Assembly: GCA_039914625.1 (NCBI GenBank)
Contig: JBDSOU010000175.1
Location: 1-26,829, forward strand
Source: DATEMK01 sp039914625
GTDB taxonomy: Bacteria; Bacteroidota; Bacteroidia; AKYH767-A; OLB10
Length of the DNA stretch: 26,829 nt
Direction: 5' to 3'
Shown here: piece after piece, positions 22,613-26,829 of the stretch
Position numbering within the stretch: position 1 is the stretch's first letter
Layout of the letters: each line of letters begins with the position of its first letter
Made by a program: the position numbers and the translations under genes
Notes under the pieces: model-generated
Told to the model about the DNA's origin: nothing
Seen by the model: the letters and a program-made list of their open reading frames with translations, nothing else
Databases searched by the model: none

Positions 22613-25174
22613 ATGCGAAGATTTACCAAAATAAAAGTTATTGCAGTTTTTGTGGTCGCACTTGTAATTATTGCTTCAGCTTATTGGATTACGTCAAAAA
22701 GTTTGGTTTCATTGATTGAAACGGTCCGTGAATCTTCAAAACCCAATTTTGTTTTAATAAAAGCTAAAGAAATCAATGCTGACATTACCGGTGCTGAAAG
22801 CGGTGTGCGTGCATTTGCCTTAACACAAAACGAAAAGTATCTTGAACCCTACTTAGATTTAGTAAGCAACATAGATAAAAAGTTAGACACGCTTCGTGTA
22901 CTGACAAAAGAAAAACCTTATGAAGCCTCGGCAATTGATTCCATAGCTGCCCTGATGAAAAATAAAATGGCTGTATATAAAGATTTGCTCAGCATCCGCT
23001 ATAGTTCTGTTCTGGACAGCACGTTTGGAAAAATTTCAGGCAACTTTATTTCCAGTGATTCAAGTGTAAAAGAAACGGCATCCGTTGACAGCACACAGCA
23101 AAATGCGGAAACAAAAAAAGGCTGGCTGAAAAAACTTTTCAGCGGAAACCCTTCTAAAAAAGATTTGATGGAGAAGGAACTTAATGCAAAAGCAGATGCA
23201 GCTTTGAAAGAAAATGAAAAAAGCAAAAAACAGATTTCTGAGGTTAAGCGAACCATTGCTGAGATTAAAGAAAAAGAAACTGAGCATCTTAAATTGCAAA
23301 TAGAAAACGAGCTTAACCTGCTTGACAGGGACAAAGACATTACACATGAAATTGAAAACCTGATTCGCAAAATTGAATTTGATGAATCGCTTCAGCTACA
23401 GCACAAAGCTGAAGAAGCAAATGAAACCGCAGCGCGTTCGGGTAATCTTATAAAAATGCTTGTTAGTGCAGGATCCCTTGTTTTACTGCTGATGATGACT
23501 TTGATTATTTATGATATAGCTAAAAGCAATTTATACCGCAAACAATTAACTGAGGCAAAGGCACATGCCGAGAAGCTTGCAAAAATCAAAGAAGAATTTC
23601 TTGCTAATATGAGCCATGAAATCCGCACACCGCTAAGCGCAATTTTAGGTTATACAGGCCGCATACTTAAATCCAACCTCAGTGACAGACAAACAGATTA
23701 TGCAAATGCTATCAATGCCTCTTCAGAACATTTGCTTTCCATTGTGAATGACATACTTGATCTCACCAAGTTAGAAACCGGAAACCTGAATCTTGAGAAA
23801 ATAACTTTCAAACCCGATGCTGTTGTAAAAGAAGTTATGGATGTGATGCTATTCAAAGCTGATGAAAAAAAAATTTCACTCAAATATGACATAGAAGAAA
23901 TAAAAAACATTACTGTAAAAGGTGATCCCGTGAGGTTAAAGCAGGTTTTGTATAACCTTATCGGAAATGCCATCAAGTTTACTGAAAAGGGAAATGTGAA
24001 GCTGGAAGTTGGAAGTTGGAAGCTGGATAACAGCATTCCGAAAACTTCAAATTTCAGATTTCAAATTTCTGATACTGGTATCGGAATTCCTGAAGAAAAA
24101 TTAAAAACAATTTTCGCCCAGTTCTCTCAAGCCGATTCAAGCATTACCCGGAAATTCGGTGGCACCGGGCTGGGATTAAACATCAGTAAAAAAATTATTG
24201 AACTACTTGGCGGAGCAATCGAGGTGAAAAGCGAATTGTTAAAAGGTTCGGATTTTATTTTTATTATTCCTTATGAAATGGAGTCCACAGCCGCCAGTCA
24301 GCAGTTGGCGGATGAACAAGCTTCTACTTCCAGCTTCAAGCTTCCAGCTTCTAAAATATTAAGTGGAATAAAAATACTTCTTGCCGAAGACACGGAGCTA
24401 AACAGGATTCTTCAAAAAGAAATGCTTCTTGATTTAGGCGCTGAGGTAACAGAAGCACAGGATGGTTTAGAAGTGGTTGCGTACTGCGAATTACCTGGTG
24501 CCGAATATCAGCTTATTTTAATGGATGTTCAAATGCCGAAAATGAGTGGTATTGAAGCTCTGAAGGAAATTCGTGAAAAATTAAGATCAACTATTCCTGT
24601 GATAGCAATGACAGCAAATGTGATGCAGCACGATCTTGACCGTTATTTAAAAGCAGGATTTAATGATTGCATCACCAAACCATTTAAAGAAAATGAGCTT
24701 GCCGAAAAAATCCTCGGTGTGCTCAATGGAAAAACTTCTTTCTTTTTACAAACTCCGGAACAGGAAAGTTCTTTAAGTTCTGACGCACTTTATGACCTTG
24801 ACGAATTGAAGAAATCATCAAAAGGCAATGCTGATTTTGTTATCAGGATGCTGAAGATTTTTTTATCAAGCAGTGAAAGTCTTTTGGAAAAAGCGAAATT
24901 GAATGCGGCAGAAAAAAAATGGGAAGACCTTTCCGGCAATGCGCACCGACTGATTCCGAGCTGTAAGTATATTTCTATAAACACCATGGCTGCTGACCTT
25001 AAAAAGATTGAAGACCTTTGCAACACTCAGCCTGATGAAATAAAAATAAAAGAATTGTTAACAAACGTTACAAAAGAACATGAAAAAGTAAAAACAGCAT
25101 TGCTCAAAGAAATCAATAATTTTGAAAAAAGTTTTTTAACATCAAACCTCAACCCTTCTAACCTCAATCAGTGA
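22613..25174 (+). CDS. Hybrid sensor histidine kinase with CHASE3-like sensor, receiver and Hpt domain
   Basis: 853 aa. TM1 is at about 10-28, a CHASE3-like periplasmic helix bundle at 35-125, a long charged coiled coil at 165-275, and TM2 at 282-302. HisKA has SHEIRTPL (phospho-His335). The ATPase has N-box Asn448/Asn452, DTGIGIP (487-493) and GGTGLGL (516-522). The receiver has the MDVQMP acceptor Asp638, and the C-terminal Hpt has AHRLIPSCK (His778). It can therefore run a His-Asp-His relay, the last His probably feeding the next gene's receiver. Heptamer repeats are embedded in the ATPase region (463-488), the ATPase-receiver linker (560-580) and the last residues. The stop overlaps the next start (GTGA). 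Confidence 0.93.
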   Translation: MRRFTKIKVIAVFVVALVIIASAYWITSKSLVSLIETVRESSKPNFVLIKAKEINADITGAESGVRAFALTQNEKYLEPYLDLVSNIDKKLDTLRVLTKEKPYEASAIDSIAALMKNKMAVYKDLLSIRYSSVLDSTFGKISGNFISSDSSVKETASVDSTQQNAETKKGWLKKLFSGNPSKKDLMEKELNAKADAALKENEKSKKQISEVKRTIAEIKEKETEHLKLQIENELNLLDRDKDITHEIENLIRKIEFDESLQLQHKAEEANETAARSGNLIKMLVSAGSLVLLLMMTLIIYDIAKSNLYRKQLTEAKAHAEKLAKIKEEFLANMSHEIRTPLSAILGYTGRILKSNLSDRQTDYANAINASSEHLLSIVNDILDLTKLETGNLNLEKITFKPDAVVKEVMDVMLFKADEKKISLKYDIEEIKNITVKGDPVRLKQVLYNLIGNAIKFTEKGNVKLEVGSWKLDNSIPKTSNFRFQISDTGIGIPEEKLKTIFAQFSQADSSITRKFGGTGLGLNISKKIIELLGGAIEVKSELLKGSDFIFIIPYEMESTAASQQLADEQASTSSFKLPASKILSGIKILLAEDTELNRILQKEMLLDLGAEVTEAQDGLEVVAYCELPGAEYQLILMDVQMPKMSGIEALKEIREKLRSTIPVIAMTANVMQHDLDRYLKAGFNDCITKPFKENELAEKILGVLNGKTSFFLQTPEQESSLSSDALYDLDELKKSSKGNADFVIRMLKIFLSSSESLLEKAKLNAAEKKWEDLSGNAHRLIPSCKYISINTMAADLKKIEDLCNTQPDEIKIKELLTNVTKEHEKVKTALLKEINNFEKSFLTSNLNPSNLNQ
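23998..24074. repeat. In-frame heptamer array inside kinase ATPase domain
   Basis: Eleven 7-nt units in one phase: GAAGCTG, GAAGTTG, GAAGTTG, GAAGCTG, GATAACA, GCATTCC, GAAAACT, TCAAATT, TCAGATT, TCAAATT, TCTGATA. They encode residues 463-488, ending at the G1-box Asp487. The reading frame stays open through all units, and the last three specify the hydrophobic strand before DTGIGIP. Confidence 0.75.
24291..24352. repeat. Hairpin plus inverted heptamer array in kinase linker
   Basis: CCGCCA-N9-TGGCGG (24291-24311) is followed by AAGCTTC, TACTTCC, AGCTTCA, AGCTTCC, AGCTTCT (24318-24352). The array is the reverse complement of the GAAGCTG type seen about 300 nt upstream. It encodes the low-complexity linker 560-580 between ATPase and receiver. 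Confidence 0.7.
25138..25171. repeat. Heptamer-like array at the kinase/activator junction
   Basis: Units AACATCA, AACCTCA, ACCCTTC, TAACCTC, AATCAG(T) encode the kinase C-terminus TSNLNPSNLNQ and end at the GTG start of the activator. Degenerate, but in 7-nt phase for the first units. Confidence 0.5.
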
Positions 25175-26529
25175 AAGAAAATAATTTTAAAATTTTTGTT
25201 GTCGAAGATGATGAATGGTATCGCGAGTTCATCAGCTATACGATGGAATTAAACCCGGAGCATGAAGTAAAAACATTCAGCAAAGGCAGCGATGCGCTTC
25301 ACGCCATGAAAGAACGTCCGGATGTGGTCACGCTCGATTTCCGTTTGCCGGATACGGATGGTGCAACCTTGCTGAAAAAAATAAAAGAATACAATCCTGA
25401 AACGGAAGTCATTATTATTTCAGAGCAGGATAAAATTGCCACAGCTGTTGATTTGCTCAAAGCGGGTGCGTATGATTACCTCGTAAAATCAAAAGAGATC
25501 CGCGATTTGCTTCTTAATACCGTTGATCATATCAAGCACAACCGGAAGCTGCAAAACCGGATCAGTGACCTTGAAAAGGAAGTAAAAAAGAAATACAGCT
25601 TTCAAAAAAATATTATTGGTAACAGCGAAGGGTTTCAGCATATATTTTCATTGATCGAAAAAGCCACGCAAACAAATATTAATGTGATGATAACCGGTGA
25701 CACCGGAACCGGCAAAGAAGAAGTTGCCAAAGCCATTCATTATAATTCGGTTTTTAAAGACGGACCGTATGTGGCAATCAATGTGGCTGCCATTCCGCAT
25801 GAGCTTGCTGAGAGCGAATTGTTCGGGCATGAGAAAGGTGCATTCACAGGTTCAATAGGTGCGCGCATCGGGAAATTTGAAGAAGCTAATAACGGAACTA
25901 TTTTTTTAGATGAAATTGGTGATCTCAATCTTGCATTGCAGGCGAAATTGCTGCGCGTGATACAGGAACGTGAAGTAGTTCGCGTAGGCGGAAGTAAATC
26001 AATAAAAATAAACTGCCGCTTTGTTGTGGCGACACATAAAAATTTGCAGGATGAAGTGAAACTAAAAAGATTCCGCGAAGATTTGTATTACCGTCTATAT
26101 GGTTTGCAAATTAAATTGCCCCCGTTGCGCGAACGCGGAAATGACATTTTAATGCTTGCAAAACATTTCATAGAAAACTTTTGCCGCGAAAATAAAATGG
26201 AAGCAAAAAAACTTTCGCCCGAAGCGCAGCAGAAATTACTGGCGTATCATTTTCCGGGAAACGTGCGCGAGCTGAAATCGCTTGTAGAACTTGCAACGGT
26301 GATGGCTTCTGAAAAAGAAATAATAGCGCAGGATATTTTGCTGGGCGAAGAAAATTTAATTTCCGATTTGCTCAGCACTGAACTCACGCTTGAGGAATAC
26401 AATAAAAAAATTATCTTTCATTTTTTGCAAAAGAATGATAACAATGTGGTGTTGGTGGCTAAGAAATTAGATATTGGAAAATCCACTATATATAGGATGC
26501 TGAAGGATGAAGAGGAGAAGAAAGTTTGA
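25171..26529 (+). CDS. NtrC-type sigma-54-dependent response regulator
   Basis: 452 aa starting with GTG, overlapping the kinase stop by 4 nt (translational coupling). The receiver (about 6-120) has acidic EDD at 12-14 and acceptor Asp56 in TLDFRLPD. The AAA+ domain has Walker A GDTGTGKE (176-183), GAFTG (223-227, the sigma-54 contact loop), FLDEIGDL Walker B and the arginine-finger segment RFREDLYYRL. The C-terminal Fis-type HTH ends with LVAKKLDIGKSTIYRMLK. All elements for activating RNA polymerase-sigma-54 are intact. The cognate kinase is almost certainly the upstream hybrid protein; the divergent lipoprotein gene with its sigma-54-like element is the nearest candidate target. The stop codon lies within a heptamer array. 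Confidence 0.96.
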   Translation: MKENNFKIFVVEDDEWYREFISYTMELNPEHEVKTFSKGSDALHAMKERPDVVTLDFRLPDTDGATLLKKIKEYNPETEVIIISEQDKIATAVDLLKAGAYDYLVKSKEIRDLLLNTVDHIKHNRKLQNRISDLEKEVKKKYSFQKNIIGNSEGFQHIFSLIEKATQTNINVMITGDTGTGKEEVAKAIHYNSVFKDGPYVAINVAAIPHELAESELFGHEKGAFTGSIGARIGKFEEANNGTIFLDEIGDLNLALQAKLLRVIQEREVVRVGGSKSIKINCRFVVATHKNLQDEVKLKRFREDLYYRLYGLQIKLPPLRERGNDILMLAKHFIENFCRENKMEAKKLSPEAQQKLLAYHFPGNVRELKSLVELATVMASEKEIIAQDILLGEENLISDLLSTELTLEEYNKKIIFHFLQKNDNNVVLVAKKLDIGKSTIYRMLKDEEEKKV

Positions 26530-26551
26530 GGTTTGAGATTGGATGTTTACC
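26524..26551. repeat. Heptamer array after the activator gene (GTTTGAG type)
   Basis: Units GTTTGAG, GTTTGAG, ATTGGAT, GTTTACC. Its reverse complement (CTCAAAC) matches the CTCAA-rich array before the activator, so the gene sits between inverted arrays. It overlaps the stop codon and the next promoter. Confidence 0.6.
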
Positions 26552-26555
26552 TTTG
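26526..26555 (+). promoter_or_regulatory. Promoter of the toxin-antitoxin pair, TTG-N19-TACCTTTG
   Basis: The best promoter match in the window: TTG at 26526-26528, 19 nt, then TACCTTTG at 26548-26555, both Bacteroidota elements at canonical spacing. ATG follows 22 nt after the -7 box. The TTG lies in the first heptamer repeat unit. Confidence 0.65.
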
Positions 26556-26577
26556 TATAAGGAATAAATAAATTAAA

Positions 26578-26781
26578 ATGAAAACCATCACAATTAATTT
26601 GCCGGAAGAGGTGAATGAAATGGAAATAAAAATGGCAGTGGCAGCTTTTCTTTTTGAACGCGCTGTTTTTTCATCAGGACAATCGGCTGAATTTGCAGGA
26701 ATCTCAAAAAAAGAGTTCCTTGAGACTGTTGGCAAGTACGGAGTTTCAATTTTCGGAGAAACACCGGAAGATTTAAAGTAA
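26578..26781 (+). CDS. UPF0175 family small protein, putative antitoxin
   Basis: 67 aa. It starts with a strand KTITINLPEEV, then a helical region, then SSGQSAEFAGISKKEFLETV, a helix-turn-helix-like segment diagnostic of UPF0175 proteins, and a short tail (GVSIFGETPEDLK). These are commonly found as antitoxins encoded just before PIN-like DUF3368 toxins, which fits the next frame here. It probably binds DNA and the toxin and represses its own promoter. It has a well-matched promoter of its own and is not part of the kinase operon. Family call from motif and size. Confidence 0.8.
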   Translation: MKTITINLPEEVNEMEIKMAVAAFLFERAVFSSGQSAEFAGISKKEFLETVGKYGVSIFGETPEDLK

Positions 26782-26788
26782 AAATCTT

Positions 26789-26829
26789 TTGACAAATAAA
26801 ATTATTATTTCTGATACCAGTTGCTTAAT
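26789..26829 (+). CDS. PIN-like toxin (DUF3368-type), 5' end only
   Basis: From a TTG 7 nt after the antitoxin stop, the frame reads LTNKIIISDTSCL and runs off the window. Strand-D-T-S is the typical start of PIN-domain ribonucleases, the Asp being the first metal ligand. The start codon choice is uncertain, since another in-frame codon could be used. Only 13 residues are visible, so the call rests mostly on the UPF0175 neighbour. Confidence 0.6.
   Translation, partial: MTNKIIISDTSCL

Overview
This is an AT-rich stretch of a Bacteroidota chromosome. The evidence is a large secreted protein with a type IX secretion C-terminal sorting domain, a PepSY-like periplasmic protein, a Bacteroidota-type coiled-coil lipoprotein, and several promoter-like TAnnTTTG boxes. 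Genus cannot be told from the sequence alone; Chitinophagales/Sphingobacteriales-like is an inference.

Layout. (1) Bases 1-4.75 kb: the end of a GNAT acetyltransferase, then a tight minus-strand four-gene operon for an adenylating ligase, a carrier protein, an MBOAT acyltransferase and an SGNH-type membrane-anchored protein. This mirrors dltA-dltC-dltB-dltD and probably activates a small (amino) acid and esterifies it onto an exported glycan. (2) 4.85-15.9 kb: surface-polysaccharide genes. These are a fused two-domain oxidoreductase, a YitT-type membrane protein, GDP-L-fucose synthase (fcl) and GDP-mannose 4,6-dehydratase (gmd), a Wzc-like tyrosine autokinase, a PglK/MsbA-like ABC flippase, and an alpha/alpha-toroid protein with QW-like motifs. 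(3) 15.9-21.3 kb: a gene-poor gap, a T9SS-exported protein with a long hairpin terminator, a small double-S1 RNA-binding protein, a PepSY-like protein and a membrane glycosyltransferase 2. (4) 21.4-26.5 kb: a signalling block in which a coiled-coil lipoprotein gene is divergent from a hybrid histidine kinase with an Hpt domain, translationally coupled to an NtrC-type sigma-54 activator. The lipoprotein gene has a sigma-54-like -24/-12 element just upstream. (5) 26.5 kb to the end: a UPF0175 antitoxin and the first codons of a PIN-like toxin.

The most unusual structure is a recurring set of degenerate 7-bp tandem repeats. They lie on both sides of gmd, before the toroid gene, on both sides of the sigma-54 activator gene, and in frame inside the histidine kinase (one array in the ATPase domain, one in the linker to the receiver). 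One array also supplies the apparent -33 TTG of the toxin-antitoxin promoter. No tRNA, rRNA, CRISPR array or transposase was seen.
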